Source: a virus. Taken from it: a stretch of DNA of 33,390 bases. The number at the start of each line of letters is the position of its first letter. Positions within the stretch are counted from its first letter, which is position 1. Both the position numbers and the translations under genes were made by a program. The DNA lies in the IMG/VR virus record IMGVR_UViG_3300046777_001036, positions 1 through 33,390 of that record. One strand, written 5' to 3'. Below the pieces are notes generated by a model that worked only from the letters and a program-made list of their open reading frames with translations, was not told the DNA's origin and ran no database searches. Below are positions 19,863 to 27,952 of the stretch, piece by piece.

Positions 19863-20753
19863 TTAGAAGCGAAGAATGTAAACAACACCGTTGCCGCCTG
19901 AGCCACCTGTGTTAATACCTGCGGAGTGACCTCCGCCACCACCTGCGCCTAATCCGCCATCAAATCTATTTCCGCCTTCACTACCGCCTCTTCCTCCAAC
20001 TCCAAATGTTGTTCCACTTGTAATAAAGGAATATGGAGAAGTAATGCTGCCACCTGCTCCACCTGAACCATATGGGCTACCACTAGCAGAAGTATTACCA
20101 CCAGCAGAACCATTAGGAGTTCCTGCTGTTCCACCCGTAGCACTTCCACCATCGGCTCCACCTCCACCGCCTGTGCAAGTAAAACCAGCAAAAGTAGTAC
20201 TTGTACCAGCGGCTTTTATTCCACCACCAGTACCAACTGTAATTGGCATTGAACCAGTAAGAGCAACAATTCCAGACCTAAATCCTCCAGAACCTCCACC
20301 TGAACCACCACCATATTGCTGGTTAGAGTTACCTCCACCGCCTCCTCCACCAGCCATAATAAAGTATGCAAAACCAGATGGAGATGTTTGAGTGTATGTA
20401 GTATTTGCTGTAATAGTATCTAGTGTACCGCTAAATTGATTGGTTAATGCTGATGCTGTTTTTGTAATTGTTACAACAACATTTGAGCCAGTATTAGTCC
20501 ACAAGCGTATTCTATCTGCAGTAGACGCTAGATTAATTGAAACCGTTCCAGAAGCAGTTACACCAGATGTAATTACAGTTGATGTATTAGACATAAATTC
20601 AAAGTTAGTTATCGTAGCGGCAGCACAAGTAATTGTGTAAATGGCAGGGTCAAATGTTTTTCTTCCCTCATATACAACATTTGCAGAAACCGCTGTAAGT
20701 GCATCTGAATTAATAGAAGATGTTACTGGTGCTGGAAATACTGTTGTTGCCAT
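19863..20753 (-). CDS. Glycine-rich tail adhesin
   Basis: In this 296-residue protein the N-terminal half is Thr/Ala/Ser-rich beta structure (TSSINSDALTAVSANVVYEG, then TANTTYTQTSPSGFAYF). The second half is extremely Gly-rich (MAGGGGGGGNSNQQYGGGSG and further runs) and ends VVYILRF. Gly-rich domains of this kind form polyglycine-helix receptor-binding tips in some phage adhesins, such as gp38 of T-even phages. It is the last of three receptor-binding candidates in the array. Its start overlaps the stop of the 101-residue gene before it. It is probably the distal host-recognition protein. Confidence 0.75.
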   Translation of the reverse strand: MATTVFPAPVTSSINSDALTAVSANVVYEGRKTFDPAIYTITCAAATITNFEFMSNTSTVITSGVTASGTVSINLASTADRIRLWTNTGSNVVVTITKTASALTNQFSGTLDTITANTTYTQTSPSGFAYFIMAGGGGGGGNSNQQYGGGSGGGSGGFRSGIVALTGSMPITVGTGGGIKAAGTSTTFAGFTCTGGGGGADGGSATGGTAGTPNGSAGGNTSASGSPYGSGGAGGSITSPYSFITSGTTFGVGGRGGSEGGNRFDGGLGAGGGGGHSAGINTGGSGGNGVVYILRF

Positions 20754-21058
20754 TAGTTAATCTCCACTCCGCTAATGTGAAAGTTTACTGTTGTTGCAGA
20801 TGCTCCACCCTGAATTGTTTGAGTAGCATTAATTACTTGTTTAATATCAAAAGTAGCAATTGAATCAGCCGCAATAGCAGTTGTATCAGCAAGTTTTACG
20901 CCGTTAAGTGCTAAGTCAAATGTTGCTGCAGTTGCTGCTGTATTTACTACTACAATGTTAGTCACTACTGTTGTTGTAGCAGATGGAACTGTGTATAGAG
21001 TTGTTGTTAGAGTTGTTGTTGCGGCTCCTCTAAAAAGAGCCTTTGATGTTGTAGCCAT
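20753..21058 (-). CDS. Small tail structural protein
   Basis: In this 101-residue protein, TTLYTVPSATTTVVTNIVVV at about 20-39 and ADSIATFDIKQVINATQTIQ at about 62-81, with the end TVNFHISGVEIN, form a beta-sandwich pattern. I know this from small proteins in phage tail-fibre regions. There are no enzyme motifs. It overlaps the small acidic gene upstream by one base and the Gly-rich adhesin downstream by one base. It may be a fibre head or adaptor subunit. Confidence 0.7.
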   Translation of the reverse strand: MATTSKALFRGAATTTLTTTLYTVPSATTTVVTNIVVVNTAATAATFDLALNGVKLADTTAIAADSIATFDIKQVINATQTIQGGASATTVNFHISGVEIN

Positions 21059-21207
21059 TAGTTACTACCTTCTTTATTGTCGATTAGTGTTTGTATTTTT
21101 TCAGATTGAATTCTATCTGCTTCAAGTTGGTCTAACTCCGCTTGGGTCATATCACGTTCTGTAATTGTTGGAGGTTCCGTTGTGTAATCAATTGTAGTAA
21201 TTTTCAT
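21058..21207 (-). CDS. Small acidic tail-fibre partner (49 aa)
   Basis: This 49-residue protein has AGGAGATAAT before its ATG (21207). It reads MKITTIDYTTEPPTITERDM, then TQAELDQLEADRIQSEKIQT, an acidic helix. It resembles the gene at 21770-21985 (ERDMTQAELDQLE compared with VREMTDAELVQYE), so the two are probably paralogues. Each follows a receptor-binding gene, which suits a fibre-assembly chaperone or an adaptor. Its stop overlaps the next ATG by one base. Confidence 0.7.
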   Translation of the reverse strand: MKITTIDYTTEPPTITERDMTQAELDQLEADRIQSEKIQTLIDNKEGSN

Positions 21208-21215
21208 ATTATCTC

Positions 21216-21770
21216 CTAGTTACGATATCCATAAACGCGAATAGTACCAGTCATTGTTTGACCAGAAATATAAACGGTAAATCCATCATACTGTGTGCTA
21301 TTATTTAGACCACCAGCGCTGCCTGATTGCTGGTCGACGTTGGTTCTTGTTGAATTGTGAAGTGTTGGTTGCGCAAGGCTAGGCCCAAAAATTTCTGACT
21401 TTGCAGAACCGATGGTTGTACCCATTTGAAAAGCATAGAGTCCGTCGGTAATGTTTGGATTGCTATTCCATCCACCGCCAGCGTTTTGATACCAGCCAGC
21501 ATTGTTATATCCAGACGTTGCATCCGTTCCAGATGCTCTTAGTCTTATATAACTCATAACGCTTCCAGATTGAACCATTGGAGAAAATACAATTACATAG
21601 TTATCGTATGTTGATGTAAAAACACCATTGACGCTTATAGAACTGCAAGCATTTATTGCAATTTTTCCAGCAGTATTTGATGCACTTGTTCCAGTAAAAG
21701 AAATAGAAGTAGGATTAATTAATGTCAACCCAGGACCTACAGCATTTGTGTATGCTTTTGTATTTGGCAT
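21216..21770 (-). CDS. Receptor-binding protein / short tail fibre
   Basis: In this 184-residue protein the region TSTYDNYVIVFSPMVQSGSV at about 52-71, followed by IRLRASGTD, and the terminal MTGTIRVYGYRN, match in layout the C-terminal half of the protein at 21987-22871 (TAYKSIKIIVSNLRNN, then YQARLNGDSG, ending GTIYVYGVN). The two therefore carry related receptor-binding domains. The N-terminus is short, so it probably attaches through another fibre. Stop/start overlap links it to the acidic partner genes on both sides. Confidence 0.75.
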   Translation of the reverse strand: MPNTKAYTNAVGPGLTLINPTSISFTGTSASNTAGKIAINACSSISVNGVFTSTYDNYVIVFSPMVQSGSVMSYIRLRASGTDATSGYNNAGWYQNAGGGWNSNPNITDGLYAFQMGTTIGSAKSEIFGPSLAQPTLHNSTRTNVDQQSGSAGGLNNSTQYDGFTVYISGQTMTGTIRVYGYRN

Positions 21771-21985
21771 TAGTTCCCTCCAAGGAGTAGTGCTGCTTCT
21801 TCTGCTGTTAGACCAAGACGGTCAAGGATTGCTTGACGCTGGGCTTTCTTTTCTAACAATGCTTCTTCACGTGCTATTGCTTCATTTTTATCTAATTCAT
21901 ACTGAACAAGTTCTGCGTCTGTCATTTCACGAACAATCATTTCACCTGTTGTAATATTATGGTCTGCAATTTTTGGTCTGCTCAT
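21770..21985 (-). CDS. Acidic tail-fibre partner (71 aa), chaperone-like
   Basis: This 71-residue protein is read from the ATG at 21985 (GGAG nine bases upstream), immediately after the preceding stop; a longer reading from 22039 would overlap that gene. It has MSRPKIADHNITTGEMIVRE, then MTDAELVQYELDKNEAIARE and a helical end LTAEEAALLLGGN. It resembles the 49-residue gene at 21058-21207. Small acidic helical proteins next to fibres often help fibre folding. Function is inferred from context. Confidence 0.65.
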   Translation of the reverse strand: MSRPKIADHNITTGEMIVREMTDAELVQYELDKNEAIAREEALLEKKAQRQAILDRLGLTAEEAALLLGGN

Positions 21986-21986
21986 A

Positions 21987-22871
21987 TTAGTTAACTCCAT
22001 AAACGTAAATAGTTCCTGCCGCAAAATTTGAATCAGCAATCAAACTAAAGGATGTTACTGCCGCACTTGCATTGTAAACAAAAATACCCTCAGTAAATGT
22101 AAAGGTATCGTTGTTTGTTGAATCATCGTGATTAAGTGATGAATACTGTACAATGCACTGTCCTGCAGCATTATAATTATAAAGGTCAAATACTCCGTAA
22201 CCTTGACGAGACCAATCTGTTTGATTTGAATTTCGATTACCTAGAATAATAGTATTTCGTTTGGCAACCGCTCCATCATATCCAGCCCAATATTGACCTG
22301 AATAAGCCTGGATATAATTTGTACCACTATCTCCATTAAGTCTTGCCTGATAAGTGACACCACCATTATTTCTTAAATTTGAAACAATAATCTTGATTGA
22401 TTTGTAGGCTGTAGAAATTCCACTTACCGTTTGCACTGTTGTTCCACTGTTAGTTGTTGTTGTTGAAAGTAATGTCATTCCTTGGCCAATAGGAGCAAAT
22501 GCTGCGTTAGCCTGAGCCTGTGTGTAAGTATTGGCTACGCTAAATGAGTTGACAGTCCATACAGTTACAACATCTCCAGCAGTAAGGGCTGTAAGCCCTG
22601 TAATAGATGTACCATTAGTTGCTATGTAGTCATCACCTCGGTCAAGAAGCACACCATTAAGGTATACAAGTTCTTGTCCTACGGTATAGGCGAGTGTTCC
22701 ATATCCTGTGTCACCTGTGCCAGATACAGATGTTTCTCCACCTGATGCTGTCTTAACCCAGGTGCTAATAGAAGATGATGTTGCATTAGCGCCAGGAGCA
22801 CCAGGAGCACCTGCAGCACCATCACCAGCAACTGTTACCCAGTTGGTTCCATCATATACTTTAACTGGCAT
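21987..22871 (-). CDS. Receptor-binding tail fibre with collagen-like stem
   Basis: This 294-residue protein begins MPVKVYDGTNWVTVAGDG, then has a short collagen-like AAGAPGAPGA. Beta-rich stem segments follow (TVGQELVYLNGVLLDRGDDY, a motif common in phage fibre proteins). The C-terminal head is YKSIKIIVSNLRNNGG onward, ending TIYVYGVN and related to that at 21216-21770. It follows the long repeat fibre by one base and may be carried on it. It probably binds the host surface. The similar heads in neighbouring genes suggest duplication and divergence of receptor specificity. Confidence 0.8.
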   Translation of the reverse strand: MPVKVYDGTNWVTVAGDGAAGAPGAPGANATSSSISTWVKTASGGETSVSGTGDTGYGTLAYTVGQELVYLNGVLLDRGDDYIATNGTSITGLTALTAGDVVTVWTVNSFSVANTYTQAQANAAFAPIGQGMTLLSTTTTNSGTTVQTVSGISTAYKSIKIIVSNLRNNGGVTYQARLNGDSGTNYIQAYSGQYWAGYDGAVAKRNTIILGNRNSNQTDWSRQGYGVFDLYNYNAAGQCIVQYSSLNHDDSTNNDTFTFTEGIFVYNASAAVTSFSLIADSNFAAGTIYVYGVN

Positions 22872-22872
22872 A

Positions 22873-25074
22873 TTAGTACGCTCCCATAATTGTCATAGTG
22901 GTTAAGTCTGCACCAGCACTTGCTGTTGCATCCACCCATACGTCTCCTGCTGTAGGAGATGATGGTGTAGTAGTTCCTGTGTAGATTCGCTTACCAGTGC
23001 TTGCACCCGTTGGCGTTAGTGGCTGAACCTTAATTGTTCCTGCAGTACCAGTGTCAGTACCCATACCAACAAAGTCAACATAATCATAAGTGACGGCAAC
23101 TCCGCCTTCAATCTTAACCTGTGAACCAGCCTGAATGGCTCCCCAAGAAGATGTAGTTCCATCTGTAGTTAAATACTTGCCTGAGTTTCCAGTCTGGCTG
23201 GGCACTACATACTGAGTTGAGTCAGTAGCAACCAGAGTTTTGCTGCTTGGAATTGTCGTACCGTTAATAGATGTGGCTGTGGCTACTCCAAGAACAGGGG
23301 TAATAAGTGTTGGAGTGTTGTCCATCACGAACTTGCTGCCAGTACCAGTCTGTGAGGCAACAGATGTAACGTTGCCAACAGAAGTGATAGGACCAGTCAG
23401 GTTGCTAGGAGCAAGGACTGCTGTATCAATATAGTTCTTGGTTGCTGCATCCTGTGCGTTAGTTGGGTCACCAAGACCTGTAATTTTATTGGTTCCCATT
23501 GCAATAGCGCCAGTCATAGTGCCACCTGCAAGAGGTAACTTGTTAGCAGCATTTGCTACTGTTGCGTATGTTGATGAAAGGCTTACTGCGCCAGTCATAC
23601 CATCTACTGATAGAACTGAATCTGTTGGAGTAAGAAGTTCTTGCCAGTTTGCAAGTGTTGATGCTCCAGCAACGCGTAGAATAAACGACTTATTTAGGTC
23701 CGTGCGAACTGCAACATCGCCGATTTGAGCGGTTAGTGCAAGCATTGCAGCCTCGGATGCAACTACAAATGTATCTGTAATAGTTACATCTGGAATCTGA
23801 GCAGTTGTTAACTTGCCATCTGAACCAAGAGAAGCAACTCCATTTGCTGCACCCTTTTGTGTCAAAGGAATCATTAAGTCTGCATAGGCTTTGGTTGCAA
23901 CGTCTTGCGCTGATGTTGGGTCCAATACATTTGTAATCTTCTGGCTGTTCATAGAGAATGAACCAGTAGGCGCTGCAAGGTCTGTTACCTTAGAGGTACG
24001 AACTTGTGTATCAAAATCTGAAATAGTTGAAGCAGTTTGTGTACCAGTGTGATTAGCACGAGCCAGTGGGTCGGTTGCTAATTTGCTTAATGCAATGGCT
24101 GCTGATGCGTTAATGTCTGCGTTAACAATAGAGTTAGTAAGAGTTAACTTACCATATGCAATTTGAGCAGATGTATTTACATCGGCGTTAACAATTGTTC
24201 CATCTAAAATCTTGGCAGAAGTTACAGCACCATCGGCTAGGTCGCCAGCAACAATTGTGCCATCTAGAATTTTAGCGGATGTAATAGCACCGTCAGCAAT
24301 ATCTCCAGCCACAATAGTGCCATCGGCAATTTTTGCTGAGGTAATGGCTGAGTCTGCTATCTTGGCGGTAGTAACTGCAAGGTTAGCAATTTCTGAAGTT
24401 CCAACTGCATCAGTAGCAATCTTGTCTGATGTAACAGCATCTGCTGCAATACGAGAGTTAGTAACTGCAGACTCTTCAATCTTAGCAGTAGTTACATTAG
24501 CATTAGCAATCTTTGCGGTTGTAATAGCAGAGTCTGCAATGTCACCTGTAGCAATAGTTCCGTCTGCAATCTTAGCAGATGTAATCGCACTATCGGCAAT
24601 CTTTGCTGTAGTTACATTAGCGTCTGTAATCTTGGCTGTTGTCACAGCATTAGTTGCAAGCATTTGAGTTGATACATTGCCAGTACCAGTTGATAGGGTT
24701 ACGTTAGCAAGAGTCAAGCCATGTGCTGTAGTTGTATTTTCAATGTGGTCATTGGCTTCTTGATAGTCACGACCAATAGCCATGTGGCGAACCTCAGCAC
24801 CCGCTGAGTGAGCCTGAGCAACAGAACCATTAATGTTGCGAACAATTGCTAGTGTGTTACCAGATACTGGGTTGGTACTAGCAGAATAAACGTCTACAAT
24901 TTCTTCAAGGGCTGTGTCTGGGTCAATGACTACTGTGTATGTTTGACCAGCAGTCATTGTAATACCACCCATAAGGGCTGGTGCAGATACAACAGTAATA
25001 GAACTGCTGCCAGAAGTTATAGCACTAGTTAGCGTTGTCTTCTGTGAACGCGATGAATATTTTCTAACTGGCAT
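22873..25074 (-). CDS. Long tail fibre built of short repeats
   Basis: In this 733-residue protein, residues 1-115 form a beta-rich base (TSAITSGSSSITVVSAPALM). About 115-320 is a run of approximately ten- and five-residue units such as TTAKIADSAITSAKIADGTI, predicted to form a regular trimeric beta or spiral rod. The C-terminal half has fibre motifs (NQKITNVLDPTSAQDVATKA and the similar GTNKITGLGDPTNAQDAATK), peptidase-like linkers and an end that reads SPTAGDVWVDATASAGADL. It is the first fibre gene after the neck gene and probably forms the stem on which the smaller receptor-binding proteins act. Its repeats make length variation likely. Confidence 0.85.
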   Translation of the reverse strand: MPVRKYSSRSQKTTLTSAITSGSSSITVVSAPALMGGITMTAGQTYTVVIDPDTALEEIVDVYSASTNPVSGNTLAIVRNINGSVAQAHSAGAEVRHMAIGRDYQEANDHIENTTTAHGLTLANVTLSTGTGNVSTQMLATNAVTTAKITDANVTTAKIADSAITSAKIADGTIATGDIADSAITTAKIANANVTTAKIEESAVTNSRIAADAVTSDKIATDAVGTSEIANLAVTTAKIADSAITSAKIADGTIVAGDIADGAITSAKILDGTIVAGDLADGAVTSAKILDGTIVNADVNTSAQIAYGKLTLTNSIVNADINASAAIALSKLATDPLARANHTGTQTASTISDFDTQVRTSKVTDLAAPTGSFSMNSQKITNVLDPTSAQDVATKAYADLMIPLTQKGAANGVASLGSDGKLTTAQIPDVTITDTFVVASEAAMLALTAQIGDVAVRTDLNKSFILRVAGASTLANWQELLTPTDSVLSVDGMTGAVSLSSTYATVANAANKLPLAGGTMTGAIAMGTNKITGLGDPTNAQDAATKNYIDTAVLAPSNLTGPITSVGNVTSVASQTGTGSKFVMDNTPTLITPVLGVATATSINGTTIPSSKTLVATDSTQYVVPSQTGNSGKYLTTDGTTSSWGAIQAGSQVKIEGGVAVTYDYVDFVGMGTDTGTAGTIKVQPLTPTGASTGKRIYTGTTTPSSPTAGDVWVDATASAGADLTTMTIMGAY
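24180..24660 (-). repeat. Degenerate tandem repeat in the long tail fibre
   Basis: Units of about 15 and 30 bases built on (plus strand) ATCTTNGCNGNNGTNAC- and GTNCCATCNGCAAT-like text repeat at least fifteen times. They encode (V/I)TTAKIADxAI and AKIADGTIVAGD units of the fibre. They are coding repeats, not CRISPR: the units have no unique spacers and keep the reading frame. Confidence 0.85.
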
Positions 25075-25083
25075 TTATGGTTC

Positions 25084-26007
25084 CTATCGGCTGTAACGAA
25101 TACGTGGGGGATATTGCTGTTGTTGTGCTTGTACTTCTTCTGCAAGACGTGAAGCATAAAGTTTGTATAGTTCTTTTGTTGCTGTGCTGCTAGCACCAAA
25201 TGGACGCTTGCTATCAAGTTCGTCAGCCTGTGGGCTAGTAATTGTGTTACGTGCTGGGTCAAGGAATGATAGAAGGCGATACGCAGCACCAAGTACTACT
25301 ACATCTCTAACAGACTCAGGTAGTCCAGTTTGTGTAGAAAATGAATCTTCTGATGTAGTACTAAGAGTTGCTGGTGCTGTTGCATAAGTTACATTTACTT
25401 TGCGACCAGTCATAATACGAGCATCGTTGATTGTAATTGTTTGTGCTCCAGCACCCCATGTAGCCACATCTGGAGAACTATCCCATGTCCATTTAGTAAT
25501 TGGAATCCAACGCTTGTTAGCACCAGTATCCTGCCAAGACATGCGAAGAATATTTTGAATGTTTAAGTTTGTAAATGCATATCCATCAACTGTTGAGTTG
25601 TATGTAAATGAAGTGTTCTTTGCAGCAAAAATGCTAGAGCCAATAGCGCGGATTGTATCCTGAATTGCACGCTTAACAGATGAGCGTGGGAATGTAGGCT
25701 TAATAACTACACGTGCACCAGCAACGTGTGTTGCTGCTGTGGTTCCCATAAAGCCACGACCATATGGTGGCACAGTAGCATTTCGTGAAATGCGGTCATA
25801 CTCGCTGACCCAGATTAACTCATTGTCAATTTCTACAACGCCTTCACCAACCTGGTCTGCTGCCAAAGAAAATACTGTAGGGGCAGCAAGTGTAGATGTA
25901 GTCGTAGTAATAGCAGATGTAAGGTGGGTAGTCTGGTCTTGCTGCAGAGTATAGCCAGCAAGGTTCATTGCTACCTCATTGGCTAAATCGTCTAACGTAA
26001 CTGTCAC
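25084..26007 (-). CDS. Head-to-tail connector / neck protein
   Basis: This is a 307-residue protein. The N-terminus, TVTLDDLANEVAMNLAGYTL, and a beta domain with GEGVVEIDNELIWVSEYDRI and GRGFMGTTAATHVAGARVVI (a domain often found in phage virion proteins) lead to helical parts KRAIQDTIRAIGSSIF and VRDVVVLGAAYRLLSFLDPA. The C-terminal region, KELYKLYASRLAEEVQAQQQ, has the helix bundle seen in phage head-completion adaptors. It lies between the basic-protein genes and the fibre, and its gene order suits a connector of a short-tailed phage. No exact family is assigned. Confidence 0.65.
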   Translation of the reverse strand: MTVTLDDLANEVAMNLAGYTLQQDQTTHLTSAITTTTSTLAAPTVFSLAADQVGEGVVEIDNELIWVSEYDRISRNATVPPYGRGFMGTTAATHVAGARVVIKPTFPRSSVKRAIQDTIRAIGSSIFAAKNTSFTYNSTVDGYAFTNLNIQNILRMSWQDTGANKRWIPITKWTWDSSPDVATWGAGAQTITINDARIMTGRKVNVTYATAPATLSTTSEDSFSTQTGLPESVRDVVVLGAAYRLLSFLDPARNTITSPQADELDSKRPFGASSTATKELYKLYASRLAEEVQAQQQQYPPRIRYSR

Positions 26008-26402
26008 TATCTATACCTCGCCGTTTTCTTTGCTATGGTCTTTGGCTGTTTTACAAACTGCTTGCCCTTGGCAGTACCAGCCCGCTTTGCGGCGCTGGTT
26101 TTGGCGTACTCAGAGGCCGATAGAGCCTTGATTGCCTTTTTGGGTAGGTAACGCTCACCAGTAGCCTTAGGCCCCTGTGTACTAGGCTTTCCTGACTTAG
26201 TAGTCCACTTTTCTTTAGTCCATTTGGATAGGGACTTTTGAGCAGTAGTCTTACTGCCAGAGTAGCCACCGCCTGCCTTTTTGTAAGCCTGTGCTAGTAA
26301 CTGCGCCTTACGTGCAGACCACTGACCAGGCTTACCGCCTTTAGAGCCAGACATAATCTGATTCTTAAGTCGTTCTCTAAGTGCAGACTTTGTGTAAGCC
26401 AT
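26007..26402 (-). CDS. Basic protein, DUF5872-like
   Basis: In this 131-residue protein (ATG at 26402, chosen over a GTG at 26411 because it follows the upstream stop closely), GGKPGQWSARKAQLLAQAYK at about 21-40, SLSKWTKEKWTTKSGKP at about 58-74 and ERYLPKKAIKALSASEYAKT at about 84-103 match the order that I remember for DUF5872. That is a basic family of unknown function seen in aquatic phages and large algal viruses. The whole protein is Lys/Arg-rich and the end (TIAKKTARYR) is basic. A DNA-binding role in or near the particle is plausible but unproven. Confidence 0.7.
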   Translation of the reverse strand: MAYTKSALRERLKNQIMSGSKGGKPGQWSARKAQLLAQAYKKAGGGYSGSKTTAQKSLSKWTKEKWTTKSGKPSTQGPKATGERYLPKKAIKALSASEYAKTSAAKRAGTAKGKQFVKQPKTIAKKTARYR

Positions 26403-26404
26403 TG

Positions 26405-26683
26405 TTACCACTTCACCTTATCTGCCCAGTATGCTGCGCTTAACTTTCCTTTAGAAATATTTTTAGCATGGCGAGCCTTAAAAGACTCACGACGCTTTCG
26501 GTATGAAGCAGACTCCCCCGATTTCTTGGGGGAGCCGCTTACACCTTGTTGACCAAAGCGAATAGTTCTAACCGTAGTACCAACCTTAGCCACAACTACG
26601 TGTGACTTTTTTGGATGATTAGGTGTACGCTTTGGTTTATTAAAACCAGATACTCCTGCTCGCTTTAGTCTTGGGTCTGTCAT
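26405..26683 (-). CDS. Small basic aquatic-phage protein
   Basis: This is a 92-residue, strongly basic protein (MTDPRLKRAGVSGFNKPKRT, then HPKKSHVVVAKVGTTVRTIR, FGQQGVSG, SFKARHAKNISKGKLSAAYW, ADKVKW). This exact style of protein recurs in marine cyanophages and pelagiphages in my memory, possibly the DUF5754 group, with unknown function. The high conservation of short motifs such as ARHAKNI argues for a real functional fold rather than an unstructured basic tail. It lies among five other basic genes with almost no gaps. Confidence 0.75.
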   Translation of the reverse strand: MTDPRLKRAGVSGFNKPKRTPNHPKKSHVVVAKVGTTVRTIRFGQQGVSGSPKKSGESASYRKRRESFKARHAKNISKGKLSAAYWADKVKW

Positions 26684-27211
26684 TTAACGATTTACATTCA
26701 ATCCGCCACGGCCACCGCCACCAAAAATTCCGCCACCGCGACCACCGCGACCAACAAAAATGCGGCGCTTTGGTGTTGACTTCTTTGGTGCTGGTGCTGA
26801 CTTCTTAGGTGCTATCTTTTGAGAAGGCTTCTTACCTGATTGAATGCTTTGCATAGCCTTCTTTGTCTTGGCTTTTCCTTCGTCACTCTGATAGCCATAT
26901 TTCTTAAAACGCTGTTCATCCATCCAAGACAATGCATCTCTGCGTGGTGTCTTGTATTTTTCTGGAACAGAAGATGGGAACTTAGGACCCTTTGGAACAG
27001 CAGAATTCTTAGCAGAACCTGAATTCATTCCCTTTGCCTTGCCCTTTTTCATAAAAGTTTCGCTCTTAGTAATAGGCTTAACTGTAGTACCAGAACCTGT
27101 TGCCTTAGGAGCATTAGGGTTTCTTACTACTGACTTACGCATAGGCTTTTTTACTTTTGTAATTTGTACTACTGGTCTAGGCTTTTTTGCCCCTGGCTTC
27201 TTTTCTGCCAT
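26684..27211 (-). CDS. Long basic protein with Gly-rich tail
   Basis: This 175-residue Lys/Pro/Ser-rich protein (KKPGAKKPRPVVQITKVKKP, later APKKSAPAPKKSTPKRRIFV) ends in a Gly/Arg tail GRGGRGGGIFGGGGRGGLNV plus NR. That ending is shared with the protein at 505-912. A slightly more ordered middle holds DALSWMDEQRFKKYGYQSD. Such a composition suits binding to DNA or to acidic head proteins. It is one base from its upstream neighbour. Function unknown. Confidence 0.7.
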   Translation of the reverse strand: MAEKKPGAKKPRPVVQITKVKKPMRKSVVRNPNAPKATGSGTTVKPITKSETFMKKGKAKGMNSGSAKNSAVPKGPKFPSSVPEKYKTPRRDALSWMDEQRFKKYGYQSDEGKAKTKKAMQSIQSGKKPSQKIAPKKSAPAPKKSTPKRRIFVGRGGRGGGIFGGGGRGGLNVNR

Positions 27212-27212
27212 T

Positions 27213-27770
27213 TTACTTACCCTTCTTATATTTCTTGATAGTGTTTTTATCGTTATAGCCCTTGATGATTACATCAGCATCAGATGGACGAGTAAGTCCT
27301 GGCTTAATTTTCATTGGTGGGCGCTTGCCTTGCTTTAGGTAATCGTTAAGTGTTGGCTTTTTTGCTTTTGCTTTAGGAGTTGCTGTACCAGGAGATTTTC
27401 TTTTTGGACCTGGAGCAATCTTTGGAGTAGCACCAGTAGCACTGCGTTTAGGCATAGGAACTGGTGTAGCCTTACGTCCACCTATTAAAGGCAAATTTCT
27501 TTTAGGCATAGGTACTGGTGTACCAGGAATTTGACGTCTACGTACAGCATCTTGAGTCTTCTTGCCAGAACTTATTGACTTAGATGGAAGTGGTTTCTTT
27601 TTTGCACTCTTTAACATTTTGTCAGCAAGTACTTTAGATGAAGTGCTTGAATACATTTCTGCAATTTTTGTTTTTACAGAAGGGTCTGTTTTTGCCAAAA
27701 CCTTTTTAGCCCCCGTAACCCTTTTAGCATAAACTTTTGGGTCTACAGGCTTTCCATTAATTTTTGGCAT
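27213..27770 (-). CDS. Basic Pro/Lys-rich protein with TPVPMPKR repeats
   Basis: In this 185-residue protein the N-terminal third (PVDPKVYAKRVTGAKKVLAK, then KIAEMYSSTSSKVLADKMLK) may be helical. The middle repeats TPVPMPKR (about residues 84-91 and 102-109). The end is basic (KIKPGLTRPSDADVIIKGYN, then KKYKKGK). It looks largely unstructured and positively charged. Start and stop overlap or abut the flanking basic genes, so they form one translation unit. No family recognised. Confidence 0.7.
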   Translation of the reverse strand: MPKINGKPVDPKVYAKRVTGAKKVLAKTDPSVKTKIAEMYSSTSSKVLADKMLKSAKKKPLPSKSISSGKKTQDAVRRRQIPGTPVPMPKRNLPLIGGRKATPVPMPKRSATGATPKIAPGPKRKSPGTATPKAKAKKPTLNDYLKQGKRPPMKIKPGLTRPSDADVIIKGYNDKNTIKKYKKGK

Positions 27771-27952
27771 TATTTTTTCTTACCCATCTTCTTAGGCATA
27801 GCCTTCTTAGCAGACTTCTTTACAGCCTTCTTCTTTTTCTTTGCGCCCATTTTCATGGCCTTGTCTTCCATACCTTCAGCCTTGGCATACATCTTTGCCG
27901 CCTTAATACCTGCTGGTGTGTATGGGAACTTCTTGTTTCCAAACATTGGCAT
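27770..27952 (-). CDS. Very lysine-rich 60-aa protein
   Basis: Of 60 residues, 21 are lysine. It reads MPMFGNKKFPYTPAGIKAAK, then MYAKAEGMEDKAMKMGAKKK and ends in KK pairs. Proteins opening with GNKKFPYTPAG and ending in polylysine occur in many aquatic phage genomes in my memory, with unknown role. The composition is like that of a protamine or histone H1 tail. It sits in the head-gene region and could neutralise DNA in the capsid, but this is inference. Confidence 0.75.
   Translation of the reverse strand: MPMFGNKKFPYTPAGIKAAKMYAKAEGMEDKAMKMGAKKKKKAVKKSAKKAMPKKMGKKK

Noticed and set aside
20044-20391. Pro-rich plus-strand reading frame
   Set aside because: It is the reverse complement of the Gly-rich adhesin (Gly codons GGN read as Pro codons CCN). 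No ribosome site.
24180-24660. Repeats resembling a CRISPR array
   Set aside because: The repeats are degenerate, keep the reading frame of a tail fibre, have no unique spacers and no cas genes. The Cas4-like nuclease at 8430 lacks the Cys cluster and belongs to a phage replication block.
24212-24667. 151-codon plus-strand reading frame with Ala/Val/Ile repeats
   Set aside because: It is a shadow of the tail-fibre repeat. Composition follows the repeat, and no start signal is present.
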